A DNA stretch of 36,522 nucleotides, taken from a virus. Under the pieces are notes generated by a model. The model was not told the DNA's origin and searched no databases. It saw only the letters and a program-made list of their open reading frames with translations. The stretch covers positions 1 through 36,522 of IMG/VR virus record IMGVR_UViG_3300036766_000019; one strand, written 5' to 3'. Numbering within the stretch: position 1 is the stretch's first letter; the number at the start of each line of letters is the position of its first letter. A program made the translations under genes and the position numbers. This document shows positions 30,222 to 36,522 of this stretch, one piece after another.

Positions 30222-30257
30222 ACACATGTGTACCATTCAGGGCGCCAAAGCTGGCGC
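30222..30257 (+). other. Palindrome and GC-rich hairpin just beyond the sigma-54-type site
   Basis: ACACATGTGT (30222-30231) is a perfect 10-bp palindrome. GCGCCA-AAGC-TGGCGC (30242-30257) is a perfect 6-bp GC stem with a 4-nt loop, at the 3' end of the leftward zinc-protein gene. If the 30204 site is a promoter, the hairpin would be at the very 5' end of its transcript. No T-run follows on either strand. Confidence 0.5.
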
Positions 30258-30722
30258 GGGTCTGCTCCAAGCAATAAACTTTTTATTATCCATCATTCTT
30301 TGTTTATGTGCTGCGGGGAAACATGTTGGTAATGCATGCCAAACCTTCCATTCTCCATGCTCCGAACATAAAAAGAAAGCTGGACCTGGAACTACTTGAC
30401 TATGACAGCCGTTGCATTCTCCTCCACCTCTAAAATCCTCCTTAAAACTTGGAGTGGTAAATGGTGTTGAATTTTTCTTGGAATTATTCTTATATTGACC
30501 ATTCTTAATGGCCTTGCTATGAATAAATCCTGCAGTGACTTGTTGGGTAGCTTTCATATTATACATATCCATTAATAACTTAATCCTATGTAGGTTCTCT
30601 GGTAGGAAGTTATCTCGTTCTTCTAGGAAGAAATTAATAATAGCTAATGATTTAACTGGATATGAATTACTAATTAATCCTTCTAATAATGTTAATATGT
30701 TGTTTTCGTTAATAATCTTCAT
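30237..30722 (-). CDS. Cys/His-rich putative zinc-binding protein (161 aa)
   Basis: The open frame extends upstream to a GTG at 30818, but ATG 30722, with AGGA 6 nt before it, is the better start. Residues 1-75 are helical (ILTLLEGLISNSYPVKSLAI, then LEERDNFLPENLHRIKLLMD). After a Lys/Asn/Ser linker, residues about 108-140 hold E-C-x-x-C-H ... F-F-L-C-S-E-H ... W-H-A-L-P-T-C, enough Cys/His for one zinc site. The C-terminus is locally GC-rich compared with the rest. The N-terminal part may bind a partner or nucleic acid and the C-terminal part may be a zinc domain; no family is recognised with certainty. Confidence 0.58.
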   Translation of the reverse strand: MKIINENNILTLLEGLISNSYPVKSLAIINFFLEERDNFLPENLHRIKLLMDMYNMKATQQVTAGFIHSKAIKNGQYKNNSKKNSTPFTTPSFKEDFRGGGECNGCHSQVVPGPAFFLCSEHGEWKVWHALPTCFPAAHKQRMMDNKKFIAWSRPAPALAP

Positions 30723-31204
30723 GTTAATTCCTAATATCTTCTGTTGGTTAATAAGTAGGTCGGCCCAATCTATGATAACTGATCCTTTATCTCTATATGA
30801 GAGCCTACCTAGGGTCACAGCAAGGCATATAACTCATTCATATTATTTTTAATTGAAACATTAAATTCAGTTACACAACCTCCACAATCAATTTATAACA
30901 TTGATTTGACATCGGATGCTACTTCCACCTCATCTCAGGCCAAAAGCTCTTTGTAGGTGGCTCTACGGCTCTCTAAATTGCATCTACCTGTATGACATCT
31001 ACTCTTGATTCAGTCATAGCATCCTGATGGTGTATTAATTTTACAAAAATATCGAACCATCTCTCGACAACGCAAGAGAGGATCATAGGAGAGTAGGTAG
31101 TTAATCTTACGCGAGAGCAGAAAGACCACCTAAAAAAATCAGGTATAGGGCCAAATATATTTAGGTAGTGGGTTATATTTAAATATGGTAGTAAGGAGTT
31201 TATT
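30723..31204. other. Noncoding region before the rightward early genes (482 nt)
   Basis: There is no supported gene. Short ORFs on either strand lack ribosome binding sites and coding character, and no tRNA is seen. It contains a hairpin at 31059-31083 (ATCTCTC with GAGAGGAT, one bulged G), recurrent AGGTAG/AGGTGG words (about 30953, 31094, 31161 and the complement near 30981), and a TTGACA near 30907 without a matching -10. TATATT about 30 nt upstream of the gene at 31205 is the best -10. It is a plausible place for early promoters, an origin or a small RNA, but none is proven. Confidence 0.4.
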
Positions 31205-31450
31205 ATGGAGAAAGACTTATCATGGTTCGTCACACAACGATCTAAAAAACAACAAGAACTACAAGATGCCAGGAAAAAGGCTAGACTACTGAACAAAGAG
31301 ATTAGAAATCTTAATAAGACTATTGCTGATAATCTAAAGGATATTATTTTGGTAGGAACTAAAAATCCTATTGACGATGAAAACTACGGTTGGGTCGTTC
31401 AGGCCACAGAGGAATTAAACGATGGCCAAAAGAAAAATACTGGATGTTAA
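31205..31450 (+). CDS. Coiled-coil hypothetical protein (81 aa)
   Basis: AAGGAG 7 nt before ATG is a strong ribosome binding site. Residues about 10-45 are a charged coiled coil (RSKKQQELQDARKKARLLNK then EIRNLNKTIADNLKDII), and the C-terminus is short and polar. This is the first gene of the rightward block that leads into packaging genes. It overlaps the next gene by 29 nt. Family unknown. Confidence 0.7.
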   Translation: MEKDLSWFVTQRSKKQQELQDARKKARLLNKEIRNLNKTIADNLKDIILVGTKNPIDDENYGWVVQATEELNDGQKKNTGC

Positions 31451-31682
31451 TCAACTCCTACAAGAAGGTCTTGGTATCATCCAGCAAGAAGTTGAAAAGA
31501 TTAAGAAAAACAAAGTAATTGAACTATTAGATACAAAGGCAGCAGCAACTCTTAATGATTACATGAGAACACTTCTTGCAATGAAGCGAGAAGATAGAGC
31601 AGCTGAAGTAGAAGAAACTCTCGAGAAACTCTCTGATGAAGAACTTAATAAGTTAGCAGAACAATATATAGGAAAAAAATGA
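31422..31682 (+). CDS. Candidate small terminase subunit-like protein (86 aa)
   Basis: The product (MAKRKILDVNQLLQEGLGII ... LLDTKAAATLNDYMRTLLAM ... EETLEKLSDEELNKLAEQY) contains the LD-x-K-x-A-x-x-LNDY-x-RTL ... SDEEL-x-x-LA pattern I associate with short phage proteins that lie upstream of large terminases and are sometimes annotated as small terminase subunits. It has no obvious HTH. It begins inside the previous gene with GAGGAATTAAACG as ribosome binding site, and lies 2.4 kb before the large terminase. The triple-HTH protein at 33356 is the competing candidate. Confidence 0.45.
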   Translation: MAKRKILDVNQLLQEGLGIIQQEVEKIKKNKVIELLDTKAAATLNDYMRTLLAMKREDRAAEVEETLEKLSDEELNKLAEQYIGKK

Positions 31683-32167
31683 AATTAGCAAACTATCGAT
31701 CTCCAACTCCTGATGATTTACAATTCATTATGTCCTCTTGGCTTCATTCCAATAGAAATTCAGATTTTGCTAATTATATTAATAATGATACTTATTACAA
31801 ATTACATGAACCTTTAATCAAAGTTCTTATTGCAGCAAGTATGGTTACTATGATTTGTGATAAAGAAGATCCATCTCATGTTTATGGTTATGCAGTTTAT
31901 GAACTACCAAATGATAAACTCATTCTACATTATATCTATATTAAATTTAATTACCGTAATATGGGACTTGCCAAGCAATGTCTGCAAACTATCTATCCTT
32001 TATTTGGTGAGACTGATTGTTATTTGACACACATTGACAGAACTATGACCAGAGTTTCGCAAGATTCAATTACTAAAGAACCACTTGTTAAGCGCAATTC
32101 TGCCTTTATTAAAAAGCGTGAGAAGTATAAACTCAATTATAATCCATATTTAATGATAAGGAACTAA
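31679..32167 (+). CDS. GNAT-family-like N-acetyltransferase (162 aa)
   Basis: The layout matches a GNAT fold: an N-terminal strand/helix (YRSPTPDDLQFIMSSWLHS), a central strand pair with VYGYAVYELPNDKLILHYIY, then the acetyl-CoA P-loop motif R93-N-M-G-L-A98 followed by a helix (KQCLQTIYPLF). The R-x-x-G-x-A motif is close to the family consensus. Phage-encoded members of this type are common near terminase genes; substrates are unknown. The gene starts with an ATGA overlap. A second GNAT-like gene is at 15227. Confidence 0.65.
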   Translation: MKLANYRSPTPDDLQFIMSSWLHSNRNSDFANYINNDTYYKLHEPLIKVLIAASMVTMICDKEDPSHVYGYAVYELPNDKLILHYIYIKFNYRNMGLAKQCLQTIYPLFGETDCYLTHIDRTMTRVSQDSITKEPLVKRNSAFIKKREKYKLNYNPYLMIRN

Positions 32168-32169
32168 CT

Positions 32170-32382
32170 ATGACCGTTGGGAAAATCAAAAACAAATCAC
32201 AAGATCCAAGAACACCAGAACAAATTACACAAGATTATACAACTATGTGTGCTGAATTAGGAAATGCTTTACTTAATTTTGAAACCTTAAAATCTAATTA
32301 TATTAATAAATTTATACAATTAAATAAAGAAATGCAATTAGCAAAGCATTTAGAACAAACAATGGAAAAGGAAGTCAAATGA
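32170..32382 (+). CDS. Helical hypothetical protein (70 aa)
   Basis: The N-terminus is basic and polar (KIKNKSQDPRTPEQITQDYT). Residues about 22-68 are predicted helical or coiled coil by pattern (MCAELGNALLNFETLKSNYI, then LNKEMQLAKHLEQTMEKEV). It starts 2 nt after the previous stop and overlaps the next gene ATGA. Similar short helical proteins precede phage terminase genes, but no name is justified. Confidence 0.65.
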   Translation: MTVGKIKNKSQDPRTPEQITQDYTTMCAELGNALLNFETLKSNYINKFIQLNKEMQLAKHLEQTMEKEVK

Positions 32383-32615
32383 AATTCAGTCAAGTTAAAC
32401 TATTACAATCTATTAAATTACATGGAACAGAAATTACTTATTTCCAAGAAGAGAGACATAAGTGTCAAATGGAATTAAAAGATAATTATATCTTATTTAC
32501 CACTAATGAGGAATGTTTATTAGTTCCATTAAATAATGTTATCTATGCCAAATTGGCAGAAACTAATGAACTGGTCAAGCCAGTCAGCAAACCTCTCCTC
32601 GTATCCAAGAGCTAA
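32379..32615 (+). CDS. Small beta-rich hypothetical protein (78 aa)
   Basis: Several alternating strands are visible (TEITYFQEE, KCQMELKDNYILFTTNEECL, LVPLNNVIYAKLA), suggesting a small beta barrel, followed by a Pro/Lys-rich tail. No family is recognised. Start is supported by an ATGA overlap and by AAGGA about 8 nt upstream. Confidence 0.65.
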   Translation: MKFSQVKLLQSIKLHGTEITYFQEERHKCQMELKDNYILFTTNEECLLVPLNNVIYAKLAETNELVKPVSKPLLVSKS

Positions 32616-32620
32616 TTTCT

Positions 32621-32716
32621 ATGGTTCATCTTCCAATTTATAACATTCTCAATCCTATAAATGGTATCAGACATCCTGCCACCACCAAAGTTATTTTAAA
32701 CAATCATGACAAATAA
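32621..32716 (+). CDS. Possible tiny gene (31 aa)
   Basis: ATG 32621 lies 5 nt after the previous stop, and the frame runs 31 codons, overlapping the next gene by 11 nt. The product (MVHLPIYNILNPINGIRHPA...) has no known family. A weak AAGAG lies about 9 nt upstream. It fills an otherwise empty 90-nt gap with codons like its neighbours, but it is too short to be certain. Confidence 0.4.
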   Translation: MVHLPIYNILNPINGIRHPATTKVILNNHDK

Positions 32717-32990
32717 TTTCTGTCCTCAATGTTATTCAGATATGATTGTTATTAATCATGATCAATATCAATGTCCATTATGTCAATTTATATATGATGA
32801 ATTAAAAGGAAAATGTTATTTTAAAGTTGGACCATATTCAATTACTATGATTGATTTACCAGATGACTTGATAGTAGTAAGATGTATTATTAGAAAAGGA
32901 TTACAACAATTATCTTTATCTAATGAATTACCACTAAATGTAAATGAAGAGAATCTAAATAAGATTTGGAAAGAAAATAAAAATGCCTAA
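32706..32990 (+). CDS. Zinc-ribbon protein (94 aa)
   Basis: Residues 6-26 form a four-Cys zinc ribbon (C6-P-Q-C9 and C23-P-L-C26, with a YQCPLC knuckle). A second part (KCYFKVGPYSITMIDLPDDL) is beta-rich and the C-terminus is helical and Asn/Glu-rich. Zinc ribbons of this type bind nucleic acid or mediate protein contacts; the specific role is unknown. It overlaps the HNH gene by 8 nt. Confidence 0.68.
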   Translation: MTNNFCPQCYSDMIVINHDQYQCPLCQFIYDELKGKCYFKVGPYSITMIDLPDDLIVVRCIIRKGLQQLSLSNELPLNVNEENLNKIWKENKNA

Positions 32991-33366
32991 ATCTTATATT
33001 CCTGGTGAATCATCATATAAGAGACTTTACAGAAATAATAGGTATAAAAAGTTAGGATTAGATTATGAAGTATTTCTTAATCTAATTGCACAAGATTGTT
33101 TATATTGTGGATCACCACCAAGACGCATTAATCCTTATGGATCAGTCTTCAAGAACTATCGAAGCATGAATAACATGTCAGAAACATTTTGGAATGACAG
33201 TTGGATTTTTGCTAATGGTGTAGATAAAATGTCGCATCAAGATGATTATAGCGATATTTCTAATCTAGTTCCTTGCTGTTTTATCTGTAATTTTATGAAA
33301 CAAAGAATGACTAAAGATGCTTTTATTGAACATTGTAATAGGATAAGTAATAGACATGCTATCTAA
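32983..33366 (+). CDS. HNH endonuclease (127 aa)
   Basis: Zinc-binding pairs C39-L-Y-C42 and the late C-x-x-C in the PCCFICNFMK segment surround the core NGVDKMSHQDDYSDISNLVP, which is the N-G-x-D-[KR]-x ... Y-x-x-x-N-x-V/L-P-C-C-x-x-C-N-x-M-K pattern of phage HNH proteins. The usual histidine two residues before the N-G-V-D is not obvious (FANGVD), so catalytic competence is uncertain. HNH nucleases next to large terminases often cooperate in DNA packaging; mobile HNH genes are the alternative. It overlaps the next gene by 11 nt. Confidence 0.75.
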   Translation: MPKSYIPGESSYKRLYRNNRYKKLGLDYEVFLNLIAQDCLYCGSPPRRINPYGSVFKNYRSMNNMSETFWNDSWIFANGVDKMSHQDDYSDISNLVPCCFICNFMKQRMTKDAFIEHCNRISNRHAI

Positions 33367-33856
33367 TAAAGATGTTTTAATCATTAAACAACGAATTGCA
33401 GCGGGTGATAAACAATTTGATATCGCAGCAGATTTTGACATTTCTCAATGTTATGTTTCTCAAATTAAACATAATAATTATCGTTTCGATAAATGCCATC
33501 CTGATGTCTCTACTAAACATAATTATTGGTCTCATATCTTAAATAAGAAAATATCAAATCTAATTATTAAACTATATAATAAAGGTTATTACCAAAGAGA
33601 AATTGCAGCAATTATTTCTAAAATGAATAAAGAAGGTAAATTTAATATGAGAAGATATGGTAAATTACATCAATCTCATATTAGTAAATTATTAAAAGCT
33701 AATAACATTCCAATTAGATCATTAAAACTTAATCCATATGTTATTAAACAAGTAATTAGATTAAGAAAAGAACATTATAAATATATTGATATTTCAAGAA
33801 CCTTGAAGGTATGTTGTAATAGTGTTTATAAATATTGTAAGGAACAAGGATTATGA
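33356..33856 (+). CDS. Protein with three tandem helix-turn-helix units (166 aa)
   Basis: Three HTH-like segments can be read: about 4-38 (KDVLIIKQRIAAGDKQFDIA then ADFDISQCYVSQIKH), about 60-115 (LIIKLYNKGYYQREIAAIIS ... LHQSHISKLLKANN), and about 127-165 (IKQVIRLRKEHYKYIDISRT then LKVCCNSVYKYCKE). It is basic and Asn/Lys/Ile-rich. It lies two genes upstream of the large terminase, where small terminases, which recognise packaging sites through HTH domains, are usual. A regulator or relic of homing enzymes is also possible. Confidence 0.62.
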   Translation: MLSNKDVLIIKQRIAAGDKQFDIAADFDISQCYVSQIKHNNYRFDKCHPDVSTKHNYWSHILNKKISNLIIKLYNKGYYQREIAAIISKMNKEGKFNMRRYGKLHQSHISKLLKANNIPIRSLKLNPYVIKQVIRLRKEHYKYIDISRTLKVCCNSVYKYCKEQGL

Positions 33857-34092
33857 ATATTAAAGAAGAATTACAATCCAGACTTGATAAAGCCGTATCC
33901 AAACGTAATGAATTAGAACGCTTATTAAAGATGAATGATTTATATATAGAATATTTAGAATTGCAAGAAGAGATTGCTGAAGTTAATTCGGCAGTTAAGG
34001 CATTGAATCATACTTGTAATCCATTTCAGAATCAGAATCAAATTCAAGCTTCTGTTTTTCAAGGTAGAGGCTGGAATTTTAGCAATGGATAA
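33853..34092 (+). CDS. Coiled-coil protein upstream of terminase (79 aa)
   Basis: Residues 1-52 form a heptad-like coiled coil (IKEELQSRLDKAVSKRNELE, then YLELQEEIAEVNSAVKALN), followed by a polar Asn/Gln-rich tail (FQNQNQIQASVFQGRGWNF). It overlaps both neighbours (ATGA with the HTH gene, 8 nt with terminase), which argues for coordinated translation with the packaging genes. It could be an oligomerisation or accessory packaging factor; no family is recognised. Confidence 0.66.
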   Translation: MNIKEELQSRLDKAVSKRNELERLLKMNDLYIEYLELQEEIAEVNSAVKALNHTCNPFQNQNQIQASVFQGRGWNFSNG

Positions 34093-35467
34093 AGCTACCA
34101 AGATACTCAAAGAATTAGAGCGTAGGAATAAACCTATCAATCTATTGGAACATTCATTTCCAGAGCAAACTACTTTTATTAATGATCCTGCTAAAATGAA
34201 GTCAGCTCTCACCACCAGACGAGCAGGTAAATCCTATGCTGCGGGCCTAATGCTATTCCAATTCTGTCTCGCTAATCCTAATGCAGCTTGTGCCTATATT
34301 GGATTAACAAGAGAAACTGCCAAGAATGTTATGGTTGATCCAATCCTCAAGAAGATTAATCGAACCTATAAAACTAACGCCAAGTTCTATAAGTCTCCTG
34401 CTAAAATCTCTTTTCCAAATGGTTCCTATATTATCTTCTTTGGTATCAATGATACCGATGAAGAACGAGAGAAGCTATTAGGACAACATTATAAATTGGT
34501 CGTCATTGACGAAGGCGCATCTTATACCATTGACCTTAAAACTACTATCAAAGACTTCGTCCTTCCAACTCTAACCGATGATGATGGACAGCTCGTCATT
34601 ATTGGCACTCCAGGCAATTTAAGAAATTACTTCTGCGACATTTCAGAGAATCGTATTCCTGGTTGGTCAAATCACTTCTGGACTGCTAATGAAAATCCTC
34701 ATGTCTCTGCTAATTGGAACAAAGATATAGCTAAACTTAAATTAGATTATCCAAATATTGAAGATGATCCTGGCTTCCAACAGCATTACCGAGGTCAATG
34801 GACTATCGATACTACCAAGAAAGCTTATAAATGTTCCATTAATAATTATATTACAACACTTCCAATAGGTGATTACAGATATCTACTTGGTATGGATTTA
34901 GGTCAAGTAGATGAAAATGCTTGGGTAGTAGGCGCCTATTCAGAACATGATCCAACTCTCTATCTCGTAGAATCCTTCTCCAAAAATAACATGTTAATGG
35001 ATGATTGGATTGCTAAATTAAATGATATTGAATCAAGATATCCAATTTCCACATGGATTATAGATGCTTCCAATAAACAATATGTAGAAGAATTAAGATA
35101 TAGAACCAAACGACCATTCCAAAATAAACCAGGAGGTGGTCAAGATAAAATGAAATATGTTTATATGATGAACTCCGACTTCATTCTCAATAAGATTAAA
35201 GTTATCGCAACAAAATGTGAATCTTTAATTAAAGAATATGATTATTTAGTTCTTAATGATGATCCAATTAAACCAAAGATTCTTGGAGGAGATCATAATG
35301 CTGACGCTGCTCTCTACCTTTGGAGATATTCATTCCATTATAATTCTGTTAAACCAGTAGAAATCATTAAAACCAAAGAAGATATTCAAGAGGAATGGTG
35401 GGAGAAGGAAGCAGAGAAGATTCAAGGTAAAAAAGATAAACCATTCTGGGAATCAGATTGGACATAA
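34085..35467 (+). CDS. terL: Terminase large subunit
   Basis: This is the ATP-driven DNA packaging motor and headful or site-specific nuclease. The ATPase half shows a Walker A-type T-T-R-R-A-G-K-S at 43-50, Walker B LVVIDEG with D142/E143, and a coupling motif IIGTPGN near 175. The nuclease half shows the RNase-H-like acidic triad: D271 in GMDLGQ, D327 in IIDASN and D407 in NADAALY. The length of 460 residues is typical. The start overlaps the coiled-coil gene by 8 nt. Codon use has more C-ending codons than its small neighbours. It is followed by a 61-residue gene and the portal. Confidence 0.93.
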   Translation: MDKATKILKELERRNKPINLLEHSFPEQTTFINDPAKMKSALTTRRAGKSYAAGLMLFQFCLANPNAACAYIGLTRETAKNVMVDPILKKINRTYKTNAKFYKSPAKISFPNGSYIIFFGINDTDEEREKLLGQHYKLVVIDEGASYTIDLKTTIKDFVLPTLTDDDGQLVIIGTPGNLRNYFCDISENRIPGWSNHFWTANENPHVSANWNKDIAKLKLDYPNIEDDPGFQQHYRGQWTIDTTKKAYKCSINNYITTLPIGDYRYLLGMDLGQVDENAWVVGAYSEHDPTLYLVESFSKNNMLMDDWIAKLNDIESRYPISTWIIDASNKQYVEELRYRTKRPFQNKPGGGQDKMKYVYMMNSDFILNKIKVIATKCESLIKEYDYLVLNDDPIKPKILGGDHNADAALYLWRYSFHYNSVKPVEIIKTKEDIQEEWWEKEAEKIQGKKDKPFWESDWT

Positions 35468-35491
35468 TCTACCATTAATGAGGAATTAAAT

Positions 35492-35677
35492 ATGAAAATA
35501 GAATCTCTAGAACAAATCCAACGCTTGGTTCAAATGCTGTATGATAATAAGCTTGACCTATTAGAAGTTGATAATATTAAAATCGTTAAAACTAAACATG
35601 ATTTTCCACAACCAAAATCTAAACCTTTCTCCGATGAAGATTTGCTCTTCGAACATGAGAAATGGAATGGTAGCTAA
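35492..35677 (+). CDS. Small hypothetical protein between terminase and portal (61 aa)
   Basis: A GAGGAA ribosome binding site lies 8 nt before ATG. The product is a helix (SLEQIQRLVQMLYDNKLDLL), a short strand (VDNIKIVKT) and a charged polar tail (PFSDEDLLFEHEKWNG). It is conserved in position in the sense that small genes often separate large terminase and portal in podovirus-like phages; the function is unknown. Confidence 0.68.
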   Translation: MKIESLEQIQRLVQMLYDNKLDLLEVDNIKIVKTKHDFPQPKSKPFSDEDLLFEHEKWNGS

Positions 35678-35686
35678 AGGCAGTAA

Positions 35687-36522
35687 ATGACTGAAGTATA
35701 TACTGAATATGTTAATAACAGTGCAGACACTGCATTCGCTGACAAGTGGTGGAATGCTGATGCAGCAACTGCTAATAAAAGTCTCTTCGGACTTGTAAGA
35801 TATGTAGAAAAGAATCAAGCATATCGTAGTGCATTAAACTTAAGATACGCCAGACTGTATTCTAATACAGAAATCCTTGGTCTATCATCTGGAACCTATG
35901 CCAGAACCACTTCCAATAATTTTGCCAATAATAGAGTAACGTTAAATGTAGTCAAGTCTTGTGTAGATACTGCAGCTTCCAAAATCTCCAAGAATAAACC
36001 ACGACCATTGTTCTTAACTGAAAATGGAGATTATAATCTTAAACATAAAGCCAAACTTCTTAATCAATACATGGAGGGTATGTTTGATGAAACTGATATT
36101 TATCGAACCGGTCAAAGAGTCTTTACCGATGCTTGTGTCTTTGGAACAGGATGTCTAAAATTATATATTGATCCAGCTTCCAAGAAGATTAAGGCAGAAC
36201 GTATATTTATTGATGAAATCATCATTGATGATATTGAGGGGATGTATGGAACTCCAACTCAAATCCATCAGCGTAAATATTATGATAGAGATCAACTTAT
36301 CAAAATGTTTCCTGATAAGGAAGAACAAATCAAATCTGCTTCAACTGCATTAAGAGGTGAGACTGCTACTCAAAGCACTGCCAATAACGTTATTGTCGTA
36401 GAATCCTGGCACTTACCTTCCAGCAAAGATGCCAAAGATGGCAAGCATGCTATTTGTGTAGATAATGCAACACTTATCTTTGAAGATTATGATAAGAACT
36501 TCTTTCCATTTGTCTTCTTCCG
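35687..36522 (+). CDS. Portal protein, N-terminal part (gene continues at base 1)
   Basis: ATG 35687 has AAAGG 7 nt upstream and lies 9 nt after the previous stop. The frame is open to the end of the window and continues, through the 127-nt overlap, into 1-1169 for a total of 625 residues. The N-terminal region (SLFGLVRYVEKNQAYRSALN) and the segment DIYRTGQRVFTDACVFGTGCLKLYID are characteristic of large podovirus portals (the V-F-x-D-A-x-x-x-G-T-G pattern), followed by F-I-D-E-I-x-x-D-D wing motifs. It follows the large terminase, as expected. Confidence 0.88.
   Translation, partial: MTEVYTEYVNNSADTAFADKWWNADAATANKSLFGLVRYVEKNQAYRSALNLRYARLYSNTEILGLSSGTYARTTSNNFANNRVTLNVVKSCVDTAASKISKNKPRPLFLTENGDYNLKHKAKLLNQYMEGMFDETDIYRTGQRVFTDACVFGTGCLKLYIDPASKKIKAERIFIDEIIIDDIEGMYGTPTQIHQRKYYDRDQLIKMFPDKEEQIKSASTALRGETATQSTANNVIVVESWHLPSSKDAKDGKHAICVDNATLIFEDYDKNFFPFVFF
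36396..36522. repeat. Terminal direct repeat, right copy (circular overlap)
   Basis: Identical to bases 1-127. Removing one copy closes the contig into a circle of 36,395 bp without altering the portal frame. Confidence 0.93.

Noticed and set aside
30112-30399. 95-codon rightward ORF with a hydrophobic stretch, downstream of a sigma-54-like site
   Set aside because: It starts upstream of that site, overlaps the better-supported leftward zinc-protein gene and has no ribosome binding site. The later ATG at 30225 was considered; it also lacks one.
30840-31200. tRNA or other structured RNA gene in the noncoding region
   Set aside because: No T-loop (GGTTCRA) or cloverleaf pairing found by eye; only weak hairpins.
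30973-31296. 107-codon leftward ORF
   Set aside because: It overlaps the start of the well-supported 31205 gene antisense, with an unlikely Cys/Ser-rich composition and no ribosome binding site.

Overview
The window is one apparently complete, circularly closed tailed-phage genome. The first 127 bases are repeated exactly as the last 127 (1-127 = 36396-36522), and the portal gene runs through that junction in frame, so the unique length is 36,395 bp. The sequence is AT-rich and densely packed, with many ATGA/TAATG stop-start overlaps and AGGAG-type ribosome binding sites, as in phages of Gram-negative bacteria. The gene set (large terminase, ~70 kDa portal, scaffold, coat, T7/P22-type tail adaptor, very long nozzle-like protein, three large ejection-type proteins, no tape measure, no sheath) points to a short-tailed, podovirus-like virus. 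The host is unknown. Near-consensus sigma-54 elements would fit a host that has RpoN.

Layout. 31205-36522 and 1-4221: small early or packaging genes (coiled coils, GNAT-like, zinc ribbon, HNH, triple-HTH), large terminase, portal, scaffold, major capsid, decoration-like protein. A strong terminator (4245-4282) separates this head block from 4294-27810: tail adaptor, nozzle, a 4.6-kb run of related fibre genes, a GNAT-like protein, three ejection-type proteins (15613-22918), a second run of fibre/receptor genes, a frameshifted GIY-YIG homing endonuclease, a glycine-rich tip protein and two small holin-like membrane proteins. 27811-30722 is an accessory segment: two short rightward genes, then leftward genes coding for two small proteins (one membrane), a sigma/LuxR-type HTH protein, a PD-(D/E)XK-like nuclease, an acidic 48-residue protein and a Cys/His zinc-binding protein. 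30723-31204 is noncoding.

How it fits together. Almost everything is rightward and could be read as long overlapping transcripts. The accessory segment has its own control: a TTGACA-N17-TACGAT promoter, a terminator, and three sites that match the -24/-12 sigma-54 pattern (27824, 28785, 30204), all between genes. No DNA polymerase, primase, helicase, integrase, RNA polymerase or endolysin can be recognised, so replication probably relies on the host and lysis on an unfamiliar enzyme.

Most distinctive points: the sigma-54-like sites; four Ser-Asp-x3-Lys motifs of peptidase-S74 type in one protein; a D-G-Y tripeptide found about 34 times in tail and other surface-type proteins but not in the portal, coat or ejection proteins; a family of reshuffled fibre modules; and the frame-broken homing endonuclease. 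Functional names rest on reading motifs and gene order by eye; no database search was possible.
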